Assembly (NCBI GenBank): GCA_015680685.1
Contig: MNCI01014694.1
Span: forward strand, 1,566,775 to 1,629,228
DNA from: Gnetum montanum
Taxonomy: Eukaryota; Streptophyta; Gnetopsida; Gnetales; Gnetaceae
Direction: 5' to 3'
Length of the DNA: 62,454 nucleotides
The notes beneath the pieces are model-generated. The model saw only the letters and a program-made list of their open reading frames with translations, did not search any database and was not told where the DNA came from. Of the stretch, positions 32,610-44,031 are shown in pieces. Numbering within the stretch: the stretch's first letter is position 1; each line of letters begins with the position of its first letter. The position numbers and the translations under genes are program-made.

Positions 32610-34560
32610 ATGGCTTCAACACTTAAAGAGAAAGTATCACCTAACAAAGACCTATAAAGGGGCAATGAGATAACACATGATGATGAAGATTGGAGTGCAC
32701 CTATGCAAACAAGGATCTCATACACTCACACCAATCCTTATTATCTTAATTTTACATCCATCTTTCACCAAGATGAGTAGCTGAGGTGGAGAGACTTGTA
32801 GGACAACATCATTTTACCTCCAAAGCATTCAGCATTAGCCATGCTTTAGGCAACCTTAAGGGGAATGAATCTGAGCCATGCATAGGAAGGGTATCATGTG
32901 ACTAAACACATGAACAAGCCATATCAACCCACAAAGGTGCAAGTATGAAGAGATGATACTATGGAGACAAAGCACGAGAACAACAAAGGAAAGAAAAATC
33001 AATCCCAATGTTGTCCTAGAAGAAATTCATAATGATGTATTCTTACTAGAAAAACTCCACCATAACCATGAAGGTCACTCACAAACACCTATTATTCATC
33101 TAGAAGAACTTGTTAAGATACAAATACATTTGGACCTTAAAGAGACATCAAAACGATAGGTAGAGGACTCTAAACATGCATAGAGCTCAAGGCCTAGAGC
33201 TTTTGCAATATCACAAAGGAATAAATTCCAGAGTCACAAAAGGAGAACTAGCTGGCATTGTTCTCCAACTGCTTCATCTTCCTCCTCATGATCATTGGTG
33301 GACTTTGACAAAAGGGAAGAAAGACTTAGAGATTACAATATGGAGAGACGTTGGGCTCATAATAGGCATGAATATCATTGAAGGCATCTTGATGAAGAAC
33401 AGGATGAGTATGAACCAATAAGAGATAGGAATAAGTGTGAAGAGAGAGAGCATTATGAGTACCAAAGGGAGCATAACTGCAACAAGATCATATGATCCCA
33501 ATGACCATGAAGAGTTCATGTTGACCACTCGTAGCATGATCAATATTAGGGAAGCAATATATATTCCAACTAGGCATGTTAGGGATAATCACATCAAGTG
33601 ACTAGAAATGAATAAAATTCCTAAGTTTGAAGTTGGATATAATGTAGATCCACAACATCACCTTCAAACATTCCATGATGCCTATGCCCTTCAAAATATT
33701 GAAAGTAACTCACAAAAGCTCAAGTTGTTTTCTTGGACATTCATCAAGGAGGCAGAATGTTGGTATAGATCATTGGAATCAGAATCAATCAAAAGATGAA
33801 GTACCATGCTTGAACTCTTTAATGACAAATATCAAACCTACTCAAGGGTGTCCAATCTCAAAAAGAAAATCTAGGGATGCAAGAAAGCGGTACATAAATC
33901 CCTTGATGTAGAAATGGGTAGATACTACTCTCTTCTACATAGATGCATACGCCATGGATTTTCACAAAGGAAGCAACTTAGACATATTGTCAGTGGATTA
34001 AGTAATAAAACTAGAGAAATCCTTGGGGTCTACGCTCAAGGAAGACTATTAAAGATGACCGTCCATCATATCCAAAGGCTAATAGACCAAGTGGTAAGAG
34101 AGGAAGGCAAGTTGAAAAAGAGAGAATCAGCTGAGAAATATAATCAAGATTCATTAATCTATAAAAAGGATGTACAAATGTGTAACAAGCAAGAAAAGAA
34201 ACCTTGGAAGATGTGATCTAGAAGAAAACTCTATTAATTCAAAAATCTATTAATGATATAGTGACTAAGGTAGAAAAGATGTGGGCCTTAGTGGATAAAA
34301 AGTTCACTGTAGCTATGAAGATAAGAATGGAATAAGCACTCAATAAAGGCAAAGATAAAAAAAAAGAAAAGAGACCATGGATGAGAAAATTACAAACAAA
34401 AAGGAAAATTTTCTTTAGTAGAAGAGTGTACTAACGCTAGCTCAAAAGATGAGGAAGGATGCAAGGTGTGCCAGTATGAACATCCTAAGGGATGTTTCCC
34501 TATTATGAACCAAGACATATGCATTCAACCCAAGATTTGTCAAAAAGTAGATGCCAAGAC
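32610..34560 (+). pseudogene. Element A gag
   Basis: ATG at 32610 starts MASTLKEK, matching MASNKN of B at 44032. Parallel segments with B follow: EGYHVTKHM, a Lys/Arg-rich spacer, and a retrotransposon-gag core (33600-34130). The core reads KFEVGYNVDPQHHLQTFHDAY and later DVEMGRYYSLLHRC. A nucleocapsid-like GCKVCQYEHPKGC follows at about 34457-34495. It has many stops. Gag forms the element's particle and packages its RNA. The N-terminal part is only seen by comparing A with B. Confidence 0.75.
34457..34495 (+). other. Unusual Cys/His motif of element A gag
   Basis: The codons give C-V-C...H...C with spacing CX2CX3HX3C, where the usual retroviral knuckle is CX2CX4HX4C. B (about 45863-45898) keeps the same spacing; the remnant at 9052-9087 keeps the first three ligands. 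It may bind zinc and RNA, but that is inferred. Confidence 0.55.
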
Positions 34561-35180
34561 AGTTACCTTACCCTCAAGGTAATCTCTGACAGCCTTTCCA
34601 ACCAACTTACAATGCAAGCAGAGCTTACCCTCAACCATAGGAGCAATACCAATAGTAGTGGCAACAACCATAGCTGTGGGCAATGCCACCACCAATGCAA
34701 AAGTATCCATATAGTCAACCAAATCCTTATGGATATTATGCACAACATCCAATCTCTCAAGGAAATGCTTTAGTTCATACTTCTTTTCAATATTATCCAC
34801 CTAAGTATTATAGACCTACCACTCCAAGGATGGATTCCAATCTATATGTACACCAACTAATAGTTGGTCCATCAAGTCAACCTTCCAATCCTTTACCATC
34901 AATGACACCACTAGTAATGCAAGGAGAGCTGTTGTCACAAGCATAGAAAAAAATGCAAGAAGGGCAGTAAATATGTAGGATGAGATAATCATGAATAAAA
35001 TTTAATCCTAGAAACATCTGTTCTTTCAAACAATTCTAAAAAGGATTCAAAGGATGGAAACTTCATCTACTTCAACCCCATATACACACACTCCTTTAAG
35101 AAACACTAAGCTTTCATCTTCTATTAATTTAAACTTAACAACTATCATACTTACCCAAACTATCACACACTAGATAAAGG
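34500..35180 (+). other. Element A Gln/Pro/Tyr-rich spacer between gag and protease
   Basis: Frames at 34683-34946 read QPNPYGYYAQHP, and a similar stretch occurs in B near 46080-46340. This low-complexity linker lies between the Cys/His motif and the protease. Minus-strand frames over 34540-34800 are shadows. Confidence 0.55.
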
Positions 35181-35600
35181 TAAGAGCACTTCTCCAGAAA
35201 ATAATAGATCCACAAAGTCCCTTGATATATCTCCAAATAGCATGTCATAAACCATGCAAGGCTCTACTTGATTTTGGGTCAAGAGTAAACCTGATTTCAT
35301 AAGACATGTACAAGGCTCGACATCTTTTGCCACTAAAGAACAATATCATGTGATTAGATCTTGCAAATTACTCAATCATGATTCCACTAGGGTAGGTAGA
35401 TGATGTCATCACTTTCATCAGTGGCTGGTTCTATCCTATTGATTTCTTAGTCATTCATGTGGGGACAAACAATAAAGAGTTTCCTATCATTATGGAAAGG
35501 GCTTATCTTAGCATTGTGGATGCTAAGCTTAGAATCAAAGACTTTTCCTTGGAGATTTCCAAGGAGGATGAAGCTAGGATCATTCAATGATGTAGAGTTT
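35180..35600 (+). pseudogene. Element A aspartic protease
   Basis: CKALLDFGSRVNLIS near 35258-35300 carries the active-site segment; DFGS stands where D(S/T)G or DLGA is usual. A segment GWFYPIDFLVIHVGTN follows at about 35424-35470 and a VDAKLRIKDFSLE end near 35520-35550. B has the same order. Stops break the frame. In the family it matures the polyprotein. Confidence 0.75.
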
Positions 35601-36209
35601 CATGTATCACATACAATGATAATGGGTGCAAATGCATGTAGAAAATATGGGCTATTAAATAAGAGATTAACATAGCATGCAAGAGATGTGTTGAAGAAAT
35701 GTGTGTGCAAAGATGCTTGCATGCAACAACCACTAAACAAGAAAGCATCCAATGATTGGTTACCAATGAGAAAATAGAATCTAAAATATACATGAAACTA
35801 ATAAGTTAGATTATAAGCGCCTTTGTGGAGGAAACAGATAAGTTGGAATAATTAAGGAGAAAACACTTATATACACATTCATGCTAAGAAGAAGATATTG
35901 AATGGGGATAGCTTGAGATCCCAAATAAGTTTGAACTAGAACCATTGAAGTTAAAAGCCCTATTGGTAATACTGGAATATGCTTTTCTAAATAATAAGAA
36001 ACTGATAATCATCAATGCCAACCTAGATAAATATCAGAAAAAGAGATTATTAGAAGTGATCAATAAATGGCCAACAACATTTGCATGGTCTTATAATGAA
36101 ATAACAAGCATTGATCCATGCACTTTTTAACATCAAATATACAAAAATCCAACTATTAAGCCAAAACACTAAGCACAAAGAAGGCTAAATCTTGAGCTTA
36201 AAGAATTAG

Positions 36210-36900
36210 TAAAATAAGAATTGGAAAAACTATTGAAAAAAGGATTCATCTACCCCATTATAGTTAGTGAATGGGTTAGCCCTTTAGTTATTGTTCCAAA
36301 GAAAGGTGACAAGTCGAGAGGATGTATTGATTCCTAGTTGTTGAACTTTGTAACATTCAAAGACCATTTTCCTTTACCATTTGTTAACCAAGTCTTGGAT
36401 ACCATAGCAGGACATTAGTACTATAGCTTTCTTGAAGGATATAATAGAATTTTTGTTGCACCAAAAAACTAAGAAAATACTATGTTCACCAATCCATGGA
36501 GAATGTTTGCCTATAAGCAAATTTCTTTTAGTCTCTGCAATGCATCAGCTACCTTTCAAAGACTAGTACTAAGAATCTTCCAAAAGAGGTAATGGCATGA
36601 AGGTATTTATAGATGATTTCTCAACTTACAAGCTAAACTTTAAACAAGCAATGGACCATTTAAAGCAAGTATTGAAAATATGTGTAGAGATAATTTTGAA
36701 GCTCAACTAGTAGAATAGCCATCTAATGGTCTAAAATGAAATCGTTCTAGGACACAAAGTATCATAGAAGGGAATTGAGGTAGATCTAGAGAAGATCAAA
36801 GTCATTCAAAACATCACCCAAAGACCATATACTGTCAAAGATGTTAGATCATTTCTAGGTGACATACGATGTTATAAAAGGTTCATAGAAAATGTTTTGA
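36210..36900 (+). pseudogene. Element A reverse transcriptase
   Basis: KKGFIYPIIVSEWVSPLVIV and PKKGDKSRGCID (36235-36335) start the palm. KDHFPLPFVNQVLDTIAGH, FTNPWRMFAYKQ, LCNASATFQRLVLRIFQK and the active-site loop VFIDDFS (about 36602-36622) follow. Both aspartates of the FxDD loop are kept. Stops stand where glutamine, glutamate or other residues are expected (36334, 36415, 36470). An open LKALLVILEYAFLNN segment before it (35945-36130) belongs to the protease-RT linker. It copied element RNA into DNA when active. Confidence 0.82.
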
Positions 36901-37410
36901 AAATATCAAAGCTATTGGTAGAATTAACAAAGAAGGATGTACCATTTTAGTGGATAGAACAATGTGAGAAGTCATTTGAAACTTTAAAATGGAAGTTAAT
37001 TAAAACACTAATCCTTCGAGCTTTGGATTGGTCTAAGCCCTACCACATTTATGATGCTTCAAATTATGCACTGGGGGTAATACTAACATAGCTGGATGAT
37101 TAGAAAATGTCATATTACATACATTGTGCTAGCAGAAGCATCACCAAAGCATAGCTTAAATACACCACCACAAAAAGGAGCTTCTGGCAATGGTGTATGT
37201 GCTAGAAAAATCTAGACACTATGTGCTTGGGTACCCCATTTATGCCCATACAGATCATAGTACAATAACATTCATAATGAATAAACCAATGGTGACTCCT
37301 ATGGTGATCAAATGGCTTGTCATACTACAAGAATCTGACATTAGCATGATCAACAAAAAAGACACAAAAAATGTAGTAGCAGATCACTTATCAAGGTTAA
37401 GATGAAGATC
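36900..37410 (+). pseudogene. Element A RNase H
   Basis: The open frame 37190-37405 reads MVYVLEKSRHYVLGYPIYAH then TDHSTITFIM and ends NVVADHLSRLR. TDH and VADxLSR are hallmarks of the RNase H end of Ty3/gypsy Pol. The upstream half is broken by stops and shifts. B has the same domain near 48600-48830. Confidence 0.78.
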
Positions 37411-37639
37411 ACAAGACCAAGAAGAACAATTATAAGATCAATTTCCCAATGAAAAATTATTCACAAAGACAACAATGGTTGTTGACTTAATAGAGAAGTC
37501 ATGGACTACTAATCACATGACCTACTTGACCACATAAGAGCTTCTTGTTGAGTGGAGTAGGAAACAAAGAGAACAATTCCTCAATAAAGTCAAAAGATAT
37601 ATGGAGATTAATGGAAATCTTTACAAGATTGGTGTTGAT

Positions 37640-38740
37640 GGATTAGTACGATGGTGTGTTCTAGAGGATAATCAACAAAGGATCCTACAAGATGCACGAT
37701 GCACACAAAGGACCATGTGGTGTTCATTATGCTAGGCATAGGACAACACTTAAACTAATGATGGAAAGCTACTTCTAGCCTACCATATTCTCAGATGCTA
37801 ATAACTTCACCCAATCTTATGAAAGATGCCAATGGGATGAAGGAATAATGGCCAGAGATGAAGGACCACAACAATGGATTCAGTCATTAGAACCATTTGA
37901 TATAAGGGGAATTGAATTCATGGGACCCATTACTCTAATTTCAAATAATAAAGCCTATATCATAGTGACCACTGATTACTATAAAAAGTGGATAGAAGTA
38001 ACTATAATTAAGGACTATACAGTAAAGACAAATGCCAAATTTTTCTAACAACATGTGGCAAATAGATTTAGAGCACCAAGGATGCTCACCTCAAATAATG
38101 AATCCCATTTCATAGGAGATACATTTAAGAAGCTCATGCAACAGCTTGAGGTGAACCATAAAGTGACCACACCGTATCATCCCCAAGCAAACAATTAGGC
38201 TAAAGTAAGTAACCAAAAAATTACAAGAATATTAACTAGAACAATTAGTCAATATAGGAAGGATTGGAGCACTAAGTTAAATGATGCTCTATGTGCCTAT
38301 AGTAATACATGGAAACTTCTCATTAGATATTCACCCTATTAGTTAGTCTATGGTAAATTACCTATGCTTTCAATCTAGGTATAGCTCTAAGCTCTAACTA
38401 CTACTAGTAAGCTTGACCTAGACATAAGCTTAGCCTAGAAGGAATAACTTATGAATCTCAACCTTTTAAAGAAGAATAAGCTTGTAGTCCTCATGAGCAG
38501 TGAAATCCATAAGAAGTACTGTAAGCATAGGCATGATGTGTGAATATGCCAAGTATCCATCTAGCTAGGCAATAGGGTCTTATACTATAATCTCAGTCAT
38601 ATCCAGTAAAAGGCTAAGTTCCAAACCCTATGGAAAGATCCATAAATTGTCTAGGAAACTTTTCCATTTGGTTCTAGGTAAATTTACCATCCAACTAGCC
38701 CACATATTCTCATTCTAGAGAATATCCAATAGGTCAAACC
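37640..38740 (+). pseudogene. Element A integrase
   Basis: The zinc region reads HKGPCGVHYARHRTTLK then ERCQWDEG. In the core the first catalytic position reads GIEFMGP, glutamate for the usual aspartate, and the second reads TSNNESHF, asparagine for aspartate. Then TTPYHPQANN, WSTKLNDAL and SPYXLVYGK follow. Both core changes argue against activity even apart from the stops. The end (near 38400-38740) has the NPNHL-like and VKPYYEHP-like segments of the C-terminal domain. Confidence 0.8.
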
Positions 38741-39187
38741 TTATTATGAACATCCTGGTTCTACTATAAATTCTATCCCATCTATCAAATTGTCCTCTAT
38801 TTTGTCTCATGGTTAACTATTTTCGATAATAGTTGTGGGGGTGTCCCAAGTAACACATAGGTACCATACTAAATATTTTACTTTATTATTATCTTTTCTT
38901 ATTTTTTGATATATTTTCCATAATTTATATTTTTCAATTTCTTAATAAGTCTTATTTGTGACATTTCTAAATTCTTTTCACAAATTTTCTTTCTTACTAT
39001 CTTTGTAGTTCTTGATATCTTTTCCAATTTTTATATACTTTGCCATTATTTTTCTTGTACATATTTTTGTTAATTTTCCAATAAAAGTGTAAGGAATAAA
39101 GCAAGATGTAGTCCTAATAAGGTGAAGTTTATCATATATTATCAAATCATGAAGGACTGATTACATATACAGTGAGACCATGTCATT

Positions 39188-39313
39188 CACCCACTCATTT
39201 CCAACAATAAGAGGTTCTTACCATGGCCATAATGATATTCTTTTCATAANCCACCCACTCATTTCCAACAATAAGAGGTTCTTACCATGGCCATAATGAT
39301 ATTCTTTTCATAA
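39188..39313. repeat. 62-base duplication around a single N (assembly artefact)
   Basis: Copies 39188-39249 and 39252-39313 flank the N at 39250. Element B has this segment once. Confidence 0.88.
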
Positions 39314-39934
39314 TAAAACTAAGAATAAACTCATGCTCATTATGCCCCAATAGAAGAGTGAGAACCAAGTAGGAATGAAAAGGGTGTAACATCAAGGGGA
39401 CTTGTGGGTTCTCTAGGACTACTGCTTTGAGTTCTATGTTGTTGTTAAGGATATATTACTCTCTAAAATTTTAATGAAAAATGGAAGTAAGAGTACAATA
39501 ATTTCTACCTTATCATGTCACTAGAAAGACATGTTACCCATGCTCAAAGGTAGGTGGCTTCTCAGAAATCTAATATATATATATATAAACTCCTTGAACA
39601 AAATTGCCAAGAGATACTCTTTACATAAGTGGTAGTCTTGTGGTTTTTAGTTATGAGGATGAAACTATGCGATGTCACTAGCAAGTGGTTTGGACTTGGT
39701 CTAAATCTTGGATAGAAGGGCTAATGATTTCCTTAACCACACATCACACACAAGGATTCATTATGCATATGGTAAGACACCTCACATCCTGATTTCTGCA
39801 ATCCCTTCTACATAGTATTTCACCTCACTGTTATATTTAATCATGACTTTATGGTTTTGCATAATATAGTGTTATTTTTCCAATCTAGCGATATTAACAT
39901 GTGTGCTTTGATAGATAAGTATGTCTTACATTGA

Positions 39935-40030
39935 ACTCCTTGAATGCCTACAGACACTTTTAGACATGGTTATACAAGGGCACTAAGGGTTGAAGCCTAC
40001 TTTGGGGGGAATCCACTTGTATAACCGTTG
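39935..40030 (+). other. Conserved RNA hairpin, copy in element A
   Basis: GGTTATACAAG (39968-39978) and CTTGTATAACC (40016-40026) pair perfectly over 11 bases around a 37-base loop. The loop contains GGCACTAAGGG and CTTTGGGGGGAATCCA, close to the B and C loops. The preceding block CTTGAATGCCTACAGACAC is also shared. Confidence 0.6.
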
Positions 40031-40327
40031 CATCTCATACTTGACGAGTAATTCCACATCATCTTATACCTTCCAACATGATTAATGCTTAATGAAAACT
40101 TCCCACAACATCTTATAACCTATTCATCAACTAAGAAGCTTCAATCCATCTCAGATGCATCTAATAAACTCTCATTACTTGAAATTCCTTCTATAAGACT
40201 TTCAAACACCCAATATTTGAATTTCAAGCTTCGTCTATGATCCATGATCCTTTAGATAGCCTTTGTGTCTTCCAAATCATCTAATTAACTTATTTCTTTC
40301 GACAAAAATTATCAAATTTTTCAAGGG

Positions 40328-40440
40328 TGACATCATAGTTATGATGTCATATGTCCTACAATGTTGCAGCTATAATGTTGCATCTATGATGTCATGCCCA
40401 TAAAAATAATACATATATGCATAGGAGTTATAAAATTTTT
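40328..40440 (+). promoter_or_regulatory. U3-like block before ORF3 of element A
   Basis: TATGATGTCATAT, CTATAATGTTG and CTATGATGTCATG recur within 70 bases, followed by CATAAAAATAAT and GTTATAAAATT. The 5' LTR U3 of A has the related GATGTCATATCT and ATGATATTG motifs before its TATA box. It lies about 150 bases before the internal polypurine motif and 600 before ORF3. An internal promoter is inferred. Confidence 0.4.
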
Positions 40441-40582
40441 CATTTCACTATTTTTAAGTAAGAGGAGTTTTTGCTATTTTTTTTGAGCTCTAGCAAGCAA
40501 ACTTCCCAACATCATAACTTCCTTACCACAACTTCAATTTTCATAATTTTTAAACTTTATTGATCCTGAAGTATTCAACTTT

Positions 40583-40599
40583 AGTCATGGGGGGTGGGG
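40583..40599 (+). promoter_or_regulatory. Internal polypurine-tract-like motif, element A
   Basis: AGTCATGGGGGGTGGGG stands upstream of ORF3, 2.4 kb of A sequence before the terminal tract (56564-56576, AGTCGTGAGGGTG). B and C have the same internal motif. Confidence 0.55.
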
Positions 40600-40631
40600 C
40601 CCAGGAGGGAACGGTGGGGAGGACTATTATG

Positions 40632-40693
40632 CTATCTTACTAAATACATGGAGTTAGCACTTGAATACATGGAGTTAGCACATCTCTAATACG
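40632..40693 (+). repeat. Duplicated ORF3 segment in element A
   Basis: CTTACTAAATACATGGAGTTAGCAC and ATCTCTAATACGCTATCT here repeat 42670-42712 inside ORF3, where B has the homologous coding text. An inner unit TACATGGAGTTAGCAC is doubled. It looks like a copy moved 2 kb upstream. Confidence 0.65.
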
Positions 40694-40959
40694 CTATCTC
40701 CTAACATCTCCTAACACCTGAAGGACATTATAAAGGGTAAGTATAAGATAAAATAAGAACATTATAACTAACCAATTGAATGTGAGCCAAGGAATTTAAC
40801 CAATTCTCCTAACTAACCATATTAACCAAATAAGGATACAATAAATGAGAAAATGACAATTGTGTAAGGTCATGATAATTAAAGATATAACACTTGTAGG
40901 TTTCTTTTTTAAATTTTTTCTAACATTGCAATCATGATAAGATAAGAACTTAATCAAAC

Positions 40960-42943
40960 AAAGAGTATGAGAAGGATGATGAATCATAAAGAACCAATTT
41001 GGACACTTTTATAATCCTAAATCTTTGATGATTGCAAATGGCCCTGAAGATACTAATTGCCAAAGGACCTTCCCAATAGGATGGAAAAAGACTAAGAGGC
41101 CATGGGAGAGACCAAGCAAGAGAACAAACCCTGTAAGCTGAACATGCCAAATAGGAGGTTCAATCATGTAGTGTTCATCAATAAGCCCCTATTATCAAGC
41201 ACTCTGCACAAGCAATGGTAGAGGCACCACTAGCACTAGAACAAGAACAATGTCAATCATGTCCACGATAATCATGGAACTAAACTTTAGTCCATTCATG
41301 GAATTTTCCATTGGAACCATTAGGACACAACTCCAAGAATCTCCCTTATGACCAACATTATCTACCAATGCAAAATGGTACTTGGAAGAGGTTTATTAAT
41401 TCTAGAAAACTAAAAAAAATCATGCAATCATGAAGATAGAAGGGGTCCCAGTTCCATACTTCATTGAAACAATTCCCAAAGCCTTGAACATTCCTAATGA
41501 GGGAGCCAATGTGGCATAGATTTCAACAAAATAAAATATAGGTGTAAAGAAGTTGTGGTTACAAAGGACATATGGCAAAGAAGATAAAGAGTATAATGAG
41601 ATTATAGCTGAAGAGAAAATCTATTTCAAGATTGGAACTTACCACTTGTTTCCAACAAAATGGCTCAACAAAATCTAATTCTATGTAACTATGAGAAGTG
41701 CGATACTAATGTCAACATCAAACACCTAATCTTTTTGGAAATTCAAAGGCAGTTTGAGGAGAAGAAGGTAAGGAGGTCATCACGTCTGTTCCATGTTATG
41801 CCATTGGCTAATATTTCTAAAGCAAGATTTGCTCAAATGCTAGTTGGAACCTCAAGGACTCTTGTTGAGCATGAAGATGTCTTAGATAGACTACTGCAGT
41901 CTAGTCAAGTTATCTGAAATCTATTTGATATCCCCAGTGATATAACTGCAGTATAGTCTAATCTCATAGCCATAAAAGGGAAGCTGGTGATGGTCGAAAC
42001 AAAGGTAGAACATGCAAAGAATGAAGTGCATAGATTGCAAGTAGAGTTAGTAGCCTTAAGATTATAAGTAAGAAATCCTACATTGTTTATAGCCCTGGAC
42101 TAACTTGATCAATTTTGAACTGATTAGATGAGGTAGTTGATTACCCACATTGTACAAGTTGAGATAGAAAGAGAAAAGGTAATGTGGAATGCATTAATTG
42201 CTAAAGATCAAACATACACACATGCCAAAGCTCTCATAGCATTAGAAGAGAAAAATAAGAAACCTATTGTAAACAATACCTAGTTGATTGATGTGAAGAA
42301 ACCAAAAAATGTTTTCAAAGAAAGCATCCATCAACTAGGAGAACAACTCATTCATGTTAACCTAAATATCAACAAATTGGCATGAGAGAATAGGACCCTG
42401 TCAATGGAAGAAGTTCACACTATCAAATAGAAATTAGCCATCAAGCTAAGCATGTGGCAAAATGAGGCCAAGAAACATGAAAATCTTAAATAACATTTTA
42501 GGGACCAGGTGGGCATGTACAAGCAAATGAATAAGAAAGAAATTTAGATAGCAAAAGCCAAGATTAGTTCCATCCCAACTTAGACTTCAAATTGGGAGCC
42601 CATCTTGGATAGTTTTGGCCCACATCCACCAAGCCAAGATAAAAAATAAAGACATACAAATAGAGGATCTTACTAAATACATGGAGTTAGCACATCTCTA
42701 ATATGCTATCTTGGCCATGTTAATAGCAAGATGACCTCAGAACGAGTTAGAGTAGTAGGTAGCAATAGTATACATAATGTACAAGAAAGAGTTTGATGAT
42801 CAAAAAGACAAGTTGTAGAAATTACATGTACAAACTCTAAGCTCGAAATAGTAAAGGCACCTAGCATGTCGAATGTTAGACTAGCAAAAATTGTGAAAGG
42901 TGTCCAAGGATTTTGAGAAAGAATAACAACAAGTTGCAACATG
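40960..42943 (+). pseudogene. Element A third coding region (ORF3), coiled-coil protein
   Basis: Downstream of pol, frames align with B's ORF3: NFSPFMEF near 41285, KWYLEEVY near 41366, IPYFIETIPKALNIPNE near 41450-41505, a GKEDKEYNEI...EKIYFKIGTYHL segment near 41570-41650. A long Lys/Glu-rich helical part follows (VEHAKNEVHRLQVELVALR; ESIHQLGEQLIHVNL; ENRTLSMEEVHTIK). It carries many stops. Element B splits it at 42944, and the end resumes at 56204-56400. I recognise no domain. No transmembrane segment or signal peptide is visible, so a classical Env is not supported. Confidence 0.65.
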
Positions 42944-42945
42944 TG
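42941..42945 (+). repeat. Probable left target duplication of element B (ATGTG)
   Basis: ATGTG here overlaps the LTR start by TG and recurs at 56199-56203. The overlap fits loss of one TG from ATGTG-TGATGAAG. With B removed, A's ORF3 sequence continues as it does in B's own ORF3 (near 54900). Confidence 0.6.
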
Positions 42946-43898
42946 ATGAAGTAAAATTTTGAAAAACTCTGATATCAAATATATGATATCATAGCTCTAA
43001 TATTATAGCATTAGCTACGTTATCATATATGTGATATCGTGGGATGCATGCTAGCCTATAAATACAACACTTAGGTACATTGATTTTGGAATAGATTTCA
43101 TTCCATAGTAGTGTAACTCTTTTATTTTGTTTTTGTGATTTTAGTTCTAATTACTTAGCAGTGTATGCTTGCAATGTGGTGTTGAGTGATTGTACAAAGT
43201 CTTATCCGAGTGCAANAAGTGTATGCTTGCAATGTGGTGTTGAGTGATTGTACAAAGTCTTATCCGAGTGCAATGTACTTGGACACATTTCATAATCGAC
43301 AATAAAGAAGATTACTTGTTACCATTACAACATCCACCTAGTTTCTTAATGTTTACTTAGAGTAATTTTTACCATTTTCACTTAGATTACTAATTACTGC
43401 TTTCCTAGTTAATGTTTAATATTCAATGCACTTTACTTTCACTATTGTTAAGTGGTATGGATACAACTGATTTCAAATGCTAAGTGTAGTTATCTAGTAA
43501 CCCAATAGTGTTATTGCTTAGTACGCCCAGTAGTGGTATACTTGGTAATCCTAATGATGACTACATGAGTCCAAGGTGTTTACAATAAATCAAGACCAGA
43601 TATCCATCACCATAGGATAGACTAGAATTGTTTAATGTTTTTCTTAGGATTAGAAACTATTTTCACTTTACCATGTATGCTAGGAGCTAGATGGCCAAAC
43701 AACATCAACATATCATATACCTCATTGTGAGTTAAACCATATACATAAATTTCACTAGCTCACATGGGAAGACAATAGTCTCAAAATTTAACCAATTATT
43801 AGCATATTCACATTTCCCCATCCATGGATTATGATCTGGTTGTGCATGAATACCTATGACTTGTATGGTTGGGTGTTGGATTACTCCATTTCTCATCA
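42944..43898 (+). repeat. 5' LTR of element B (955 bp as assembled)
   Basis: It starts TGATGAAGTAAAATTTTG and ends TTTCTCATCA before the primer site. CTATAAATAC lies near 43057-43066. A 56-base duplication around the N at 43216 adds to its apparent length; the real LTR is shorter, near the 900 bases of the 3' copy. Confidence 0.9.
43160..43273. repeat. 56-base duplication around a single N (assembly artefact)
   Basis: Copies 43160-43215 and 43218-43273 flank the N at 43216. The 3' LTR of B has the segment once (about 55514). Confidence 0.9.
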
Positions 43899-43899
43899 T

Positions 43900-43917
43900 T
43901 GGCACCATTGTTGGGGA
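43900..43917 (+). promoter_or_regulatory. Primer binding site of element B (tRNA-Asp type)
   Basis: TGGCACCATTGTTGGGGA matches the tRNA-Asp complement except for transitions. It stands two bases after the LTR and is followed by CTTGTCAATG, as in A. Confidence 0.82.
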
Positions 43918-44031
43918 CTTGTCAATGTATACTAAGTAATTGATTACATAAAGTTTGTTGTACTTGAAACACAAATTTAAAATTCATAACTCTAATTCAA
44001 CATCCTTAAAACAAACATTTTAAACCATAAC

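Larger units (their letters stand above)
38800..40582 (+). other. Element A conserved post-pol noncoding region
   Basis: About 1.8 kb without coding potential that aligns by eye, in blocks, with B (50200-52009) and C (1-643). It includes GACATGTTACCCATGC near 39526, the hairpin at 39968-40026 and a U3-like block at 40328-40440. The 62-base duplication around the N at 39250 is an assembly artefact. Conservation between different LTR families suggests past function. Confidence 0.65.

Noticed and set aside
40960-42943. Env-like protein, as in some Athila relatives
   Set aside because: No signal peptide or transmembrane segment is visible; the translation is hydrophilic and helical.
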